Positions 46,468-56,260 of a stretch of 64,000 nucleotides of DNA are shown here, in pieces. Where the stretch lies: positions 1-64,000 of the forward strand of contig CAMUFL010000006.1 in the NCBI GenBank assembly GCA_947088155.1, read 5' to 3'. Position 1 is the stretch's first letter. The number at the start of each line of letters is the position of its first letter. Under the pieces are notes generated by a model. That model saw nothing but the letters and a program-made list of their open reading frames with translations, had not been told where the DNA came from and searched no databases. Made by a program: the position numbers and the translations under genes. Source of the stretch: an uncultured Gardnerella sp. (GTDB lineage: Bacteria; Actinomycetota; Actinomycetes; Actinomycetales; Bifidobacteriaceae).

Positions 46468-47910
46468 TTATCTAACTACAAATCCTTGATTGTAACCATA
46501 TTCTTGAAGATCTTTTTCCCACAATAAAAGACCATCTTTTAAAGAAATGCGTTTACCAGGATCATCTGGAAGCCACAATCTACTTCCATCATCTTGAGTA
46601 ACACCAGCATCAATCATGGCTTGCACGTTTAATCTAGCTAAAGATTTAACACTCCAGTCATATGCTTGACCCATAGTTGCTCTAAAATCACTTCGCGAAT
46701 ACACTTCAAAAGGCAAATACCTGTATCCCGTATCCACGCGATTAGCGGCATCTGCAAATACACGATTAAACTTCTGGCCGCCAAAATAAGGTATATCAAT
46801 GCCTCGTGAATCACGAATAGTAGCTCTATCTAAAAATGACTTATCTCTAAGCGTAACAACATCTGCAGGAAACGCTCCACCATTGACACGAGTACGAATT
46901 CCATGCATATCATGGCATACAAAATTCACAAATCGCATTGCTGCTTCAGGCTTACGACTCGATTTAAGCACAGATAACGAAGAACCACCCATTTCTGCAT
47001 TACGCTTTTCTCCGTGCATAGTTGGCACATTCGTCACCTTCCACAATCCTGCAGTTCCAGGCACATTTTCCAGAAGCAAAGACGGCATCCAGGCTCCTGA
47101 GAAAACAGAAGCAATCTTGCCAGCTCCAACACCGTTCTTCCAGCGTTGACTCCAAGTTGTAGTTCTAATGTCAATCAATCCTTCATCAATCATTGATTGC
47201 CAGAACTTTGTAAACTCTTCAGTACCCTTATCTTTGCTCAATCTAACAGTAACTGTTTTCCCATCATGAGAAGTCATAAACGGGTGTCCACCTGCAAGCC
47301 AAATCATAGCGTTATAAAAACTTGCGTCACCTGAGTCTGCTGCAATATACACACCGATATCTTTAAGCTTACGAGCAGCGTGACGGTAATCTTCCCAAGT
47401 GTGTATTTTTGTGGCATCTACACCAGCCTGCTTAAACACGTCATCATTATAAAACCAAGCCATTGGGCCAGAATCCATTGGCAAACCGTAAACACGTCCA
47501 CCAAGTTGCACAGAAGACCATGTTCCAGGAGTATAGAATGTGCGAGTATTTTTCACACGATCAGTAATATCTAAAAGCTGTCCACTTACAGCATATTGCG
47601 GAAGAGCAAAATATTCTAATTGAACAATATCTGGCATACCATAGCCATCTTGAATAGCGCTATTAAGATTGCTATATCCGCTAGTATCTTTTACAGTTAC
47701 ATGAACATCTGGATTATGTAATTCAAATTCTTCAGCAAGTCGTTTCATGCTTGGTTCCCAAGACCAAACACTAATTTGAGTTCTAGAATCTTTAGTTCCG
47801 CATCCGCAAGAAAACAGCAAAGAAAAAACACAAAGTATCGACAGAAGCAAGCGTCCAAAATGATTGCGTTGTTGCAAAATTCTTGCAAATGCAGACATAA
47901 GATTTGCCAT
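46468..47910 (-). CDS. Sugar-type extracellular solute-binding lipoprotein
   Basis: It has 480 residues. A signal peptide ends in the lipobox LLFSCGC (Cys about residue 35). The mature part resembles SBP family 1, as ISVWSWEPSM, GMPDIVQLEY, GLPMDSGPMAWFYN and MWLAGG-like segments show. No permease or ATPase genes adjoin it, so it must use a transporter from elsewhere, such as a shared MsiK-type ATPase. It starts 34 bases after glmS on the same strand, which hints at amino sugars, but that is only context. The ribosome site is weak, so the start could also be the ATG four codons downstream. Confidence 0.85.
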   Translation of the reverse strand: MANLMSAFARILQQRNHFGRLLLSILCVFSLLFSCGCGTKDSRTQISVWSWEPSMKRLAEEFELHNPDVHVTVKDTSGYSNLNSAIQDGYGMPDIVQLEYFALPQYAVSGQLLDITDRVKNTRTFYTPGTWSSVQLGGRVYGLPMDSGPMAWFYNDDVFKQAGVDATKIHTWEDYRHAARKLKDIGVYIAADSGDASFYNAMIWLAGGHPFMTSHDGKTVTVRLSKDKGTEEFTKFWQSMIDEGLIDIRTTTWSQRWKNGVGAGKIASVFSGAWMPSLLLENVPGTAGLWKVTNVPTMHGEKRNAEMGGSSLSVLKSSRKPEAAMRFVNFVCHDMHGIRTRVNGGAFPADVVTLRDKSFLDRATIRDSRGIDIPYFGGQKFNRVFADAANRVDTGYRYLPFEVYSRSDFRATMGQAYDWSVKSLARLNVQAMIDAGVTQDDGSRLWLPDDPGKRISLKDGLLLWEKDLQEYGYNQGFVVR

Positions 47911-47944
47911 CCGTTACTTTATGTTACTCAACGTTGTTATGCGC

Positions 47945-49852
47945 TTACTCAACAGTTACAGACTTTGCAAGATTACGAGGCTTATCAACATCATAACCTT
48001 TTAACTTTGCCATATCCATTGCAAATAATTGCAATGCAACTACATCTACAAGAGGACTTAGCAAAGTCGCACATTTAGGATGCCAGAACACAATATCTGC
48101 ATAGCGAGAAGCATCTGGATCACCCTCTTCTGCAACAGCTATAGTGAAAGCTCCGCGCGCTTTAACTTCTTCAATTCCAGAAATAACTTTCGCATGAAGC
48201 ACATCACGACCGCGAGAAGATGGCACAATCACAACTACCGGCTCACCTTCATCTACAAGCGCAATAGGACCGTGCTTAAGCTCACCCGCGGCAAAACCTT
48301 CAGTAAACGTATACGCAATTTCCTTAAGCTTCAACGCACCTTCTAGCGCAACAGGATATCCAACATGTCGACCTAAGAAAAGGAAAGATTTAGCTTCCAG
48401 AGTATGCTCAGCAGCTTTCATAATTGATTCAGATTGTGTATCAAGTACATGCTGAATTTTATCCGGCATCTCTTTTAATTGCGCAACGATTTGCTGAATT
48501 TCGTCGCGATACATAGTGCCTTTTACTTGCGCCAAAAACAGACCAAGCATATAGGCTGCAACTATTTGCGCAACAAAAGCTTTAGTAGATGCAACTGCTA
48601 TTTCTGGACCTGCATGCGTGTAAAGAACTGCATCAGATTCGCGCGGAATGCTAGAACCTTGCGTATTGCAAATTGCAAGAACTCGACTACCTTGCTCGCG
48701 CGCATGGCGCAAAGCCATAAGCGTGTCCATTGTTTCACCAGATTGCGAAATAGCAACAACCAGCGTGCGATGAGTCAAAATAGGATCACGATATCTAAAC
48801 TCATGCGCTAATTCAACTTCTACAGGCACACGAACCCAATGCTCGATAGCATATTTTGCAACCAATCCGGCATAACTTGCAGTTCCGCAAGCAACAACAA
48901 TAATTTTATCTATTGAACGCAAAACATCTTGGCTAATATGCACTTCATCTAGCACAATATTTCCTTGCGCATCAAAGCGACCTCGCAAAGTGTCAGCGAC
49001 AGCATGTGGATCCTCATGAATTTCCTTATCCATAAAGGAATCCCAACCGCCTTTTTCTACTGCAGAAGCATCCCAATCAACCGTAAAACAAGTAGGATTT
49101 TCAACAATATTATTGTCAAAATCAGTTAGAAGCAAAGATGCCTTGCCGCTGCCATCTACATCTCCAATGCACACAGCTTGATCTTGACCAACTTCCAAGA
49201 CTCGATCCGTATAAGCAACAAAAGCTGCAACGTCAGAGCCAAGGAAATATTCACCGTCTCCAAGACCTACGACCAAAGGCGAATCGTGACGAACAGCAGC
49301 CACAATACCAGGCTGACGAACGTCAACAGCAAGTAATGTGAAAGCTCCTTTTAACATTTTTGCAGTACGACGAAGAGCTGTGAATAAATCAGGCTTACCA
49401 GTTTCGTTTACAATATCATTCGCAATTTTGCCAAGTAATTTTGCAGCAACTTCAGTATCTGTTTGAGAAGAAAATTCGTATCCTTCTTCGTGAAGCTGCT
49501 CTTTTAATACAACAGCATTTTCAATAATGCCATTATGAATAAGCGCGATTTTGCCATCTGCACTAGTATGAGGATGCGCATTAATGTCACAAGGAGCACC
49601 GTTAGTAGCCCAACGAGTATGACCAATAGCTGCACTCGCCTCAGGCATAGGGTTTGCATCAATATCATTGCGAAGAACAGATAAACGACCAGCTTTCTTT
49701 CTCACAGTCGCACATTTCATCCCAGGAGCAACTAAAGCTACGCCCGAAGAGTCATATCCGCGATATTCTAGACGCTCTAACCCACCTAAACAAACTTCTA
49801 AAGGTTTTGCACAAACTTTTCCAAAACCTGCGTATCCTACAATGCCACACAT
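47945..49852 (-). CDS. glmS: Glutamine-fructose-6-phosphate aminotransferase
   Basis: GlmS makes glucosamine 6-phosphate for the cell wall. It has 635 residues with Cys2 (MCGIVGYAG) as the glutaminase nucleophile, RLEYRGYDSSGVAL, GHTRWATNG, two SIS domains (ACGTASYAGLVAKY and SQSGETMDTL; ALEGALKLKEIAYTFTEGF), and the C-terminal DKPRNLAKSVTVE that closes the family. No glmS ribozyme was seen upstream; only about 95 bases separate it from the next gene. Confidence 0.97.
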   Translation of the reverse strand: MCGIVGYAGFGKVCAKPLEVCLGGLERLEYRGYDSSGVALVAPGMKCATVRKKAGRLSVLRNDIDANPMPEASAAIGHTRWATNGAPCDINAHPHTSADGKIALIHNGIIENAVVLKEQLHEEGYEFSSQTDTEVAAKLLGKIANDIVNETGKPDLFTALRRTAKMLKGAFTLLAVDVRQPGIVAAVRHDSPLVVGLGDGEYFLGSDVAAFVAYTDRVLEVGQDQAVCIGDVDGSGKASLLLTDFDNNIVENPTCFTVDWDASAVEKGGWDSFMDKEIHEDPHAVADTLRGRFDAQGNIVLDEVHISQDVLRSIDKIIVVACGTASYAGLVAKYAIEHWVRVPVEVELAHEFRYRDPILTHRTLVVAISQSGETMDTLMALRHAREQGSRVLAICNTQGSSIPRESDAVLYTHAGPEIAVASTKAFVAQIVAAYMLGLFLAQVKGTMYRDEIQQIVAQLKEMPDKIQHVLDTQSESIMKAAEHTLEAKSFLFLGRHVGYPVALEGALKLKEIAYTFTEGFAAGELKHGPIALVDEGEPVVVIVPSSRGRDVLHAKVISGIEEVKARGAFTIAVAEEGDPDASRYADIVFWHPKCATLLSPLVDVVALQLFAMDMAKLKGYDVDKPRNLAKSVTVE

Positions 49853-49947
49853 AATCTTCTATTGTACGTTATGCGAGCGAGTGCACGCCAGAGAAGCACA
49901 CAAAAACTATGCAAAACTACATAAATAAGATACGTTTCTTACGTAAA

Positions 49948-50736
49948 TTACAATACGTGATTTAGGAAATCTTTAAAACGATCAGTTTGCGGATTAGTAA
50001 TAATATCTGCACTACCCTGCTCAACTATGACACCGCCATCCATAAACACAACCTGATCTGCAACCTCACGCGCAAAACCAATTTCGTGAGTTACTACAAT
50101 CATAGTCATGCCATCTTTAGCAAGATTTCGCATAACGGTTAACACTTCACCTACAAGCTCTGGATCTAGCGCAGATGTTGGCTCGTCAAATAGCATAATT
50201 TCCGGTTTCATAGCAAGAGCGCGAGCAATTGCAACGCGCTGCTGCTGACCGCCTGAAAGTTCTGCAGGATAATGGTTCATACGCTCATCCATGCCAACTC
50301 GCTTTAGTTCTTCAATAGCTAAATCGCGCGCTTCTTGAGCTTTCATATGCATAACATGAACAGGAGCTTCCATAACGTTCTCTAAAGCCGTCATATGAGG
50401 AAATAAATTAAAACGCTGAAATACCATGCCAAGCTTCGCACGCTGTTGAGCAATTTCTTTGTCGTTAAGAGCCTGCAGACATTTCTCACCTTTATGCATT
50501 ACTTGCTTTACACCGATGCGCTCGCCATAAATACTTATACTTCCTGCAGTCAAAGTTTCTAGTTGATTAATTAAACGCAATAACGTCGATTTTCCAGAAC
50601 CGGACGGACCCAAAATAACTGTTACGCTACCTGGATTCACTGTCATATTAATACCGTTAAGTACATGCAATTGACCGAAAGATTTCTGCACGTCGTTAAT
50701 AGCAACCGCAGGAAGATTAGATTTTGCTTCTACCAT
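49948..50736 (-). CDS. Polar amino-acid ABC transporter ATPase (GlnQ type)
   Basis: It has 262 residues with Walker A GPSGSGKST, the Q loop in MVFQRFNLFPHMTALENV, signature LSGGQQQ and Walker B IMLFDEPTSALDPEL. The FNLFPH stretch is typical of glutamine/polar amino-acid importers. It follows its permease by 85 bases, and the binding protein is upstream of that. Confidence 0.95.
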   Translation of the reverse strand: MVEAKSNLPAVAINDVQKSFGQLHVLNGINMTVNPGSVTVILGPSGSGKSTLLRLINQLETLTAGSISIYGERIGVKQVMHKGEKCLQALNDKEIAQQRAKLGMVFQRFNLFPHMTALENVMEAPVHVMHMKAQEARDLAIEELKRVGMDERMNHYPAELSGGQQQRVAIARALAMKPEIMLFDEPTSALDPELVGEVLTVMRNLAKDGMTMIVVTHEIGFAREVADQVVFMDGGVIVEQGSADIITNPQTDRFKDFLNHVL

Positions 50737-50821
50737 TTATTCACATCCAATTTGTTTGTTTCATGCAAAATTTAAAGTTTACAAAGAAAAATATTTAAAA
50801 TTTAAGCTATTATGCGTTTAT

Positions 50822-51823
50822 TTAGGCATTAAATCCGAGCATAGCAGCATCATTTCGTCCTTTAACATTTTTCCGTTTAGCATCTAATGATTGATCGCCG
50901 CGCTGATCAGAATCAGTATTAAGTTGAGCATGCTTTACAATATCTCTTGCCTCAAAACCTTTAGCAAAATGCTTCTCGAGCATGTATTGCAAAACCATCA
51001 AAATGGAAGTAATAATCAAATACCAAATACTCGCAACAAGAAGAAGCGGAATTGGTTTATAGATACGGTTAGCAATAGCATTTGTAGCAAATTGCAATTC
51101 AAGAGTAAACGGAACTGCAAGAACTAACGAAGTCGTTTTTAGCATACCGATTGTTTCGTTACCAAGCGGAGGAACAATAATACGCATTGCTTGAGGAAGA
51201 ATTATACGCCTCATAGTTAAAGCTCTACCCATTCCAAGAGCCTTAGCAGCTTCAACTTGTCCACTATCGACAGCTTCCAATCCTGCGCGAACAATTTCCG
51301 ACAAATAAGCCGATTCATTCAAAGACAAACCAACTACAGCAGCAGTAAGAGAAGTCATAATTACATTAGAATCAATAGACCAAAATTCTACAGAAGTAAA
51401 AGGAATACCAATACTAATTCTCGGCACAAGAACCGCAAACATGCCCCAAAATACAAGCTGCGTATAAACAGGAGTACCACGGAAAAACCAAATAAAGAAC
51501 CAACTTACGCCACGAAGCACAGGATTAACTGACTTACGCATCATCGCTAAGCCTACAGCAAACACGATTGAAATTACCATAGCAATTAGCGTAAGAAGCA
51601 ACGTCCAGCCAATACCAGAAAGCACATTATCGCTTATTAGATATATTCCGACTACTTGCCATTCAAAACGAGGGTTAGTAATAATACTGTAAAGAAGCGA
51701 ACATGCTATTACAGCTACAATGACTCCGGCAATAATAGGTCCTGGCTTTTTTACTGGCAAAATACGTTCAGAGTTAGCTACTCCGGACTTGCTCTTAGCA
51801 GAGTTACCAATTAAAGAATTCAA
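50822..51823 (-). CDS. Polar amino-acid ABC transporter permease (GlnP/HisM type)
   Basis: It has about 333 residues. Hydrophobic helices include one near residues 30-52 and the core set with GIGWTLLLTL, FFRGTPVYTQL and the EAA loop EAAKALGMGRALTMRRIILPQAMR. A basic C-terminal tail of roughly 45 residues extends past the last helix. I chose TTG at 51823, since GGAG lies six bases before it and no ATG or GTG is near; a TTG at 51835 has no ribosome site. The gene lies between its binding protein and ATPase. Confidence 0.9.
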   Translation of the reverse strand: MNSLIGNSAKSKSGVANSERILPVKKPGPIIAGVIVAVIACSLLYSIITNPRFEWQVVGIYLISDNVLSGIGWTLLLTLIAMVISIVFAVGLAMMRKSVNPVLRGVSWFFIWFFRGTPVYTQLVFWGMFAVLVPRISIGIPFTSVEFWSIDSNVIMTSLTAAVVGLSLNESAYLSEIVRAGLEAVDSGQVEAAKALGMGRALTMRRIILPQAMRIIVPPLGNETIGMLKTTSLVLAVPFTLELQFATNAIANRIYKPIPLLLVASIWYLIITSILMVLQYMLEKHFAKGFEARDIVKHAQLNTDSDQRGDQSLDAKRKNVKGRNDAAMLGFNA

Positions 51824-51967
51824 AATATACTCCAATAAGTACGTTTATACAAAAACAGCAAAGTAAAGAAACAATCTGAACCGAGAATTAAATCACGACT
51901 CAGATTAACAATATCATTTTAGATAATTATTCGATTATTTGATAGCTAAAGTTTTATAGCTAAAATT

Positions 51968-52876
51968 TCATAGTTTTGGATTAACTACAGACTTTTCAAT
52001 AGCAACATCTTCAACGCCCCACTTCTTCAAGATATCCTTGTATACGCCGGACTTCATAAGCTTATCAATGCCAGCTTTTACAGCCTTCAGCATCGCTGCG
52101 TCACCCTTTTTAACAGCCGCTCCCATTGGTTCAGAATCCTTGCTGTTTTCCAAAATTTCAAGCTTTCCAGGATTCTTAATTGAAGCGTAACCTGCAACAG
52201 GAGTATCTGCATACATAACATCAGCGCGACCGGAAAGAAGTGCGGTAGTTGCGTCAGTTTGCTCCTTGAAGCTCATGATTTCAAGAGGCTTATTCCCTTT
52301 AGCTGCGCACTGTTTCTTTGCTTCCTCCATAATAGGTTCGCCAACAGTTCCAGTTTCCAAAGTTACTTTCTTGCCACAAAGGTTCTTTGGATCTACTTTA
52401 GTAGGATTTCCCTTACACACTTCAAAAGACAAGCCTGCGTTGGCATAAGTAATAAAGTCTACAGACTTCATACGTTCAGCATTTACTGTAAAACCAGAAA
52501 TACCGACATTATATTTGCTTCCTATTGCTGGAATGATTGAGTCAAACTGAGCATGCATAATTTTTGCTTTTAAGCCCATGACCTTTGCAAGAGCCTTCGA
52601 AAAATCAATTTCGTAACCTACAGGAGTTTTACCGTCTGCAGCAAAGAATTCTGCAGGGGCATAACTTACGTTTACACCAACAGTTAACTCTCCTGTTTTT
52701 GCAACTTCTGCTGGTACCAATGCTGCAACAGCATCATCTTTTTGCACATGACTTATATCATAGCTACGAGCAATATCAGGGTCTGCTTCTTTAGAATCAG
52801 CAGGTCCACATGCAGCAATACTGCCAATCATTACTAAAGATGCAACAATAGCAACAGGCTTCATAGATTTAAACAT
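51968..52876 (-). CDS. Polar amino-acid binding lipoprotein
   Basis: It has 302 residues. The signal peptide ends in SIAACGP (lipobox Cys about 24). The SBP family 3 core has GELTVGVNVSYAPAEF, VGYEIDFSKALAKVMGLKAK and RADVMYADTPVAGY. GAGGAG seven bases before the ATG at 52876 decides the start. It belongs with the permease and ATPase that follow. The 275 bases upstream to smpB are A+T-rich and contain no gene that I can support. Confidence 0.94.
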   Translation of the reverse strand: MFKSMKPVAIVASLVMIGSIAACGPADSKEADPDIARSYDISHVQKDDAVAALVPAEVAKTGELTVGVNVSYAPAEFFAADGKTPVGYEIDFSKALAKVMGLKAKIMHAQFDSIIPAIGSKYNVGISGFTVNAERMKSVDFITYANAGLSFEVCKGNPTKVDPKNLCGKKVTLETGTVGEPIMEEAKKQCAAKGNKPLEIMSFKEQTDATTALLSGRADVMYADTPVAGYASIKNPGKLEILENSKDSEPMGAAVKKGDAAMLKAVKAGIDKLMKSGVYKDILKKWGVEDVAIEKSVVNPKL

Positions 52877-53151
52877 AGTTCTTCTCCTCATGTATGTACT
52901 AAGAATCTATAATTTGCATTAATGTGTATAACTATACACGATAACCCTACAAATTCAACAGCCTTTTATACGATTATTGAATATACGAAGATACTCATGC
53001 AGTACATCTGCACAATAATTATGCTTTTCATAAACAAAAACTGCATATTATTCGCAATAATGTATAATATGTGCGTGTCGTATTGTCGCACTTTCTATCC
53101 CATGCGAAGCGCACATGTGTTTCAAAAACGTATAAAAAGAAACATCAACTC

Positions 53152-53649
53152 TTAATCAATACTACGAGAACGCAGATTACGGTAACGCATTTCACGCAAA
53201 GCCTCTCGCTTATCTTGCTCCTCACGCAAAGCCTGACGCTTATCAAATTCCTTTTTACCGCGCGCTAAAGCAATTTCTACTTTTACGTAGCTTCCCTTAA
53301 AATACAAACGCAAAGGCACAACAGTGTAGCCTTTCGCCTCAGTTTGCCTAGAAAGCTTAGCAATCTCAGCAGCATGAAGCAGAAGCTTACGCTTGCGCTT
53401 AGGAGCATGATTATTCCATGTGCCGTTTAAATATTCAGGAATATTTGCTCCTTCAAGCCACATTTCACCACGACGATCAATATTCACAAATGATTCAGCT
53501 AAAGAAGCACGCCCTTCGCGAAGTGACTTAACTTCAGTACCAGTAAGAGCAAGACCTGCTTCATAACAATCTTCAATTACATAATCATGATGCGCTTTAC
53601 GGTTTTGTGCCACAGTAACAGTGCCATCTTGCGCAGGCTTATTTGCCAT
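53152..53649 (-). CDS. smpB: SsrA-binding protein
   Basis: SmpB delivers tmRNA to stalled ribosomes. It has 165 residues: RKAHHDYVIEDCYEAGLALTG, TEVKSLREGRASL, LHAAEIAKL, VVPLRLYFKGSYVKVEIALARGKK given in parts, and a basic tail ending RSRSID. GGAGGGG before ATG 53649 decides the start over 53676. tmRNA itself was not seen next to it. Confidence 0.96.
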   Translation of the reverse strand: MANKPAQDGTVTVAQNRKAHHDYVIEDCYEAGLALTGTEVKSLREGRASLAESFVNIDRRGEMWLEGANIPEYLNGTWNNHAPKRKRKLLLHAAEIAKLSRQTEAKGYTVVPLRLYFKGSYVKVEIALARGKKEFDKRQALREEQDKREALREMRYRNLRSRSID

Positions 53650-53676
53650 AATTCCCCTCCAGTACACATCACACAC

Positions 53677-53716
53677 AAAAGAAACTTGCCATAAGATACT
53701 ACTATCTTATGGCAAG
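53677..53716 (-). terminator. Terminator between the CHAP hydrolase and smpB
   Basis: CTTGCCATAAGATA (53685-53698) pairs perfectly with TATCTTATGGCAAG (53703-53716) around a four-base loop. On the minus strand it is followed by TTTCTTTTG. It would end the ftsEX-hydrolase message just before smpB. Confidence 0.85.
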
Positions 53717-53783
53717 AACAATAAGTCGTAAATCTTACAACGTTTTCAATTTCAATAAATTGAAAACTATGAAGTGCTTATAT

Positions 53784-55190
53784 TTAATAATGAATGTACT
53801 CATAATCGCCTGGATTATAAATAGTTTCATAAGCAGGGAATGTTGCAAAACCAGTTCCACCTTCAGAAATAAGAACTGATCCATCAGCATTCACACGTTC
53901 CACAACCGCAACATGTCCATATTGCCAATCAGCATTCCAATTACCAACACGTTGGCCACGAGCAAACACCATAACAGCACCAACATGTGGAATTCTATTA
54001 ACTAAATATCCAAGCCTACGAGCAGTATTCGCCCACTCAGCACCATTACCCATGTAGGAGCCAACAGGCAGACCAAGTTGCGAACGACGCAAATAAGCCC
54101 ATAACGTGCATTGACGAGCAGGATAAGCAGAACCACCAACAGTGTTTCCAGTATTATGCCCGTAGCAGAACTTAGAACCTTCTGCGCAATTTCCAGGAAC
54201 AGTATAATTCATACCATTAGCAGCGCCATTAGAAAGTTGCATCGGAGGAAGGTAAACATTCTTCCCAGAACTTCCATTCAATTGCTGACGATTACCAGCA
54301 TTCGGATCGGCTTTAGCGAATGACTTATTAGCAAGAGCACGCGCTTGAGCATCGATGGCAGATTTCATTGCTATAATTTCTGCAGCCTCACGCGCAGACT
54401 GAGAAGTCAAACTGCTCTTTTGACCTTCCAGCTGCTTACGAATCTCTTCACCATGATCTCGCAAACTTTGCAAGGACTTTTTGCGATCATTGGCAGCTTT
54501 CGCAGCGATTTGAGCACTTTGCGCTTGGGTATCCGCCTGCTGCTTTAACTTGGTTATTTCTGCTTCAATAGCAGCCAAACGCTGACGACGATTCATAGAA
54601 GTATTCAACTTGATAGCAGCATCATTAGCAGCGTTTGCTTCACTTCTAGCAACAGCAGCCTCGGATTGTAACTTTCCAACAAACTGTTCTGTAGTAGTTG
54701 ATTTAGTCACAATATCCATAACATTAGATGCCTGAGAACCATGGAAACTCTTACGAGCAAGCTGTGCTACAGCAGCCTTAGCATCATCAAAATCTTCACC
54801 AGTTTTTTTAATTTTCTCTTCCAAATCACGCTTATCTTTTTGTGCAGACTCTAAACGCTGCTGCGTTGATTCTACAAGACTGCGCGCCTGAGAAGCTTGC
54901 TCTTCTGCTTGTTGAGCAGCTCGTATTTGATTTGGAATTTTATGCTCATTTAAATCATTCAATTCAATGATCTTATTTGCAAGTTGTTTACTTACGCCAG
55001 CAAGTTGGCGCTTCAAATTCTCGTTTCGTTGTATTTTGCGCCTATATTCCTTCATGTTGACAGCACTTGCTGTAGACGCATTAAATAATGCACCAGCAAC
55101 ACCAGCAAACATCATTGAAATAGCAACTATTAAACTCACTACAGTATGAGTGCGTCGAATTGCATACATGCTATGTCGATCTTCGCTCAT
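53784..55190 (-). CDS. Secreted coiled-coil CHAP-domain peptidoglycan hydrolase
   Basis: It has 468 residues: a signal peptide (cleavage near STASA, about residue 43), a long heptad-rich coiled coil at about 48-285 rich in Q, A, K and E, a short linker, and a C-terminal CHAP domain at about 345-468. The catalytic Cys is in ARQCTLWAYL and the His in YGHVAVVERV. The architecture matches PcsB/EnvC-type division hydrolases that are activated by FtsEX. The gene sits directly after ftsX, which strongly supports that partnership by inference. Confidence 0.9.
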   Translation of the reverse strand: MSEDRHSMYAIRRTHTVVSLIVAISMMFAGVAGALFNASTASAVNMKEYRRKIQRNENLKRQLAGVSKQLANKIIELNDLNEHKIPNQIRAAQQAEEQASQARSLVESTQQRLESAQKDKRDLEEKIKKTGEDFDDAKAAVAQLARKSFHGSQASNVMDIVTKSTTTEQFVGKLQSEAAVARSEANAANDAAIKLNTSMNRRQRLAAIEAEITKLKQQADTQAQSAQIAAKAANDRKKSLQSLRDHGEEIRKQLEGQKSSLTSQSAREAAEIIAMKSAIDAQARALANKSFAKADPNAGNRQQLNGSSGKNVYLPPMQLSNGAANGMNYTVPGNCAEGSKFCYGHNTGNTVGGSAYPARQCTLWAYLRRSQLGLPVGSYMGNGAEWANTARRLGYLVNRIPHVGAVMVFARGQRVGNWNADWQYGHVAVVERVNADGSVLISEGGTGFATFPAYETIYNPGDYEYIHY

Positions 55191-55336
55191 ATCACTTCCC
55201 TTTCAACATCACTATTGCGAATTATACCGTAATGCAAGGAATCACGCGAGTTTCTACTTCAAATCTTCTAAAATAGTACTTTTAAAATACTCATACGAAA
55301 ATAACGCAAATAATTACACACCTATTATTTTGCATT

Positions 55337-56260
55337 TTAAGCTTTTAAGTATCGTCTCAAAGCAATAGCAGAAGCAACTATAGATAACACCACTGCGCCA
55401 GCTACAAGTATTGGAACGCATAGCCACACAGTTGTTTGAGTAACAAATGGCATCCAACGCACATTCTGCGCAAGCCAATCAGTTACAAAAATTTTAACTA
55501 CTAAACTTAACGCAGCACCAGCAAGTAAAGAACCTACAAACGACGCGAACGCTCCTTCAAGAATAAACGGCATACGAATAGTCCAGTTAGAGGCACCAAC
55601 TAAGCGCATAATTTCGGTTTCTTGACGACGGCTAGCAGCAGACATTCGAATCGTAGTGCCAGTAAGCATAATAGCTACAACAACCATAACCGCTGCAAGC
55701 ACAATTGTCACAACAGTAGCGCGATTAAGTACACTGAAAACAGGATCAAAAATCTGACGCTGATCAACAACTTCTTCCACACCATCGCGTCCAGAAAGAA
55801 CTTCTGAAACAACCTGATATTTCATAGGATTAGTAAGCTTCAAGCGCAACGAATCTTGCATGTCTGCCGCAGTTAAAGTACGTCCTTGATACATTCCGTT
55901 AGGATATTGCTTTAAGAATGTGTTTTTATAAAATTCGTTGCGGCTAACATAAGTGATATTTGAAACATCATCGCCTAATTCTTGGTGAATAATATGCTCC
56001 AATTTTACAATTTCGGCACTAGTAGGCGCTTTTCCAGAAGCACAAGAAGGAGATTGGCTAGTTCCATCCGGGCACAGCCAGGCAACCACTTCTACTTTGT
56101 CATACCAGTCACCTTTTGCCTTGGTAATCTGCGCTTGCATAAGCACTGAAACACCAATAAAAAGGAAAGAAATGAACGTTACAAGCATAACCGAAAGAAT
56201 CATCGAAACATTACGACGCAAACTAATGCAAGTTTCGGAAAAAATAAATCGTAAACGCAT
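55337..56260 (-). CDS. ftsX: Cell-division ABC transporter permease FtsX
   Basis: It has 307 residues: a cytoplasmic N-terminus, a first helix near 18-40, a large outer loop (about 45-170) that would bind the hydrolase, and three further helices. The segment SRRQETEIMRLVGASNWTIR is an FtsX hallmark. The loop holds two Cys residues (LCPDGTSQSPSCASG), which could form a disulfide. It overlaps ftsE by one base. Confidence 0.95.
   Translation of the reverse strand: MRLRFIFSETCISLRRNVSMILSVMLVTFISFLFIGVSVLMQAQITKAKGDWYDKVEVVAWLCPDGTSQSPSCASGKAPTSAEIVKLEHIIHQELGDDVSNITYVSRNEFYKNTFLKQYPNGMYQGRTLTAADMQDSLRLKLTNPMKYQVVSEVLSGRDGVEEVVDQRQIFDPVFSVLNRATVVTIVLAAVMVVVAIMLTGTTIRMSAASRRQETEIMRLVGASNWTIRMPFILEGAFASFVGSLLAGAALSLVVKIFVTDWLAQNVRWMPFVTQTTVWLCVPILVAGAVVLSIVASAIALRRYLKA

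Noticed and set aside
49853..49947. glmS ribozyme or leader control
   Set aside because: The upstream gap is only about 95 bases and lacks the ribozyme core; regulation cannot be inferred.
52877..53151. tmRNA gene next to smpB
   Set aside because: No tRNA-like 3' end with a T-loop and CCA was found in this A+T-rich gap, and the space is short.
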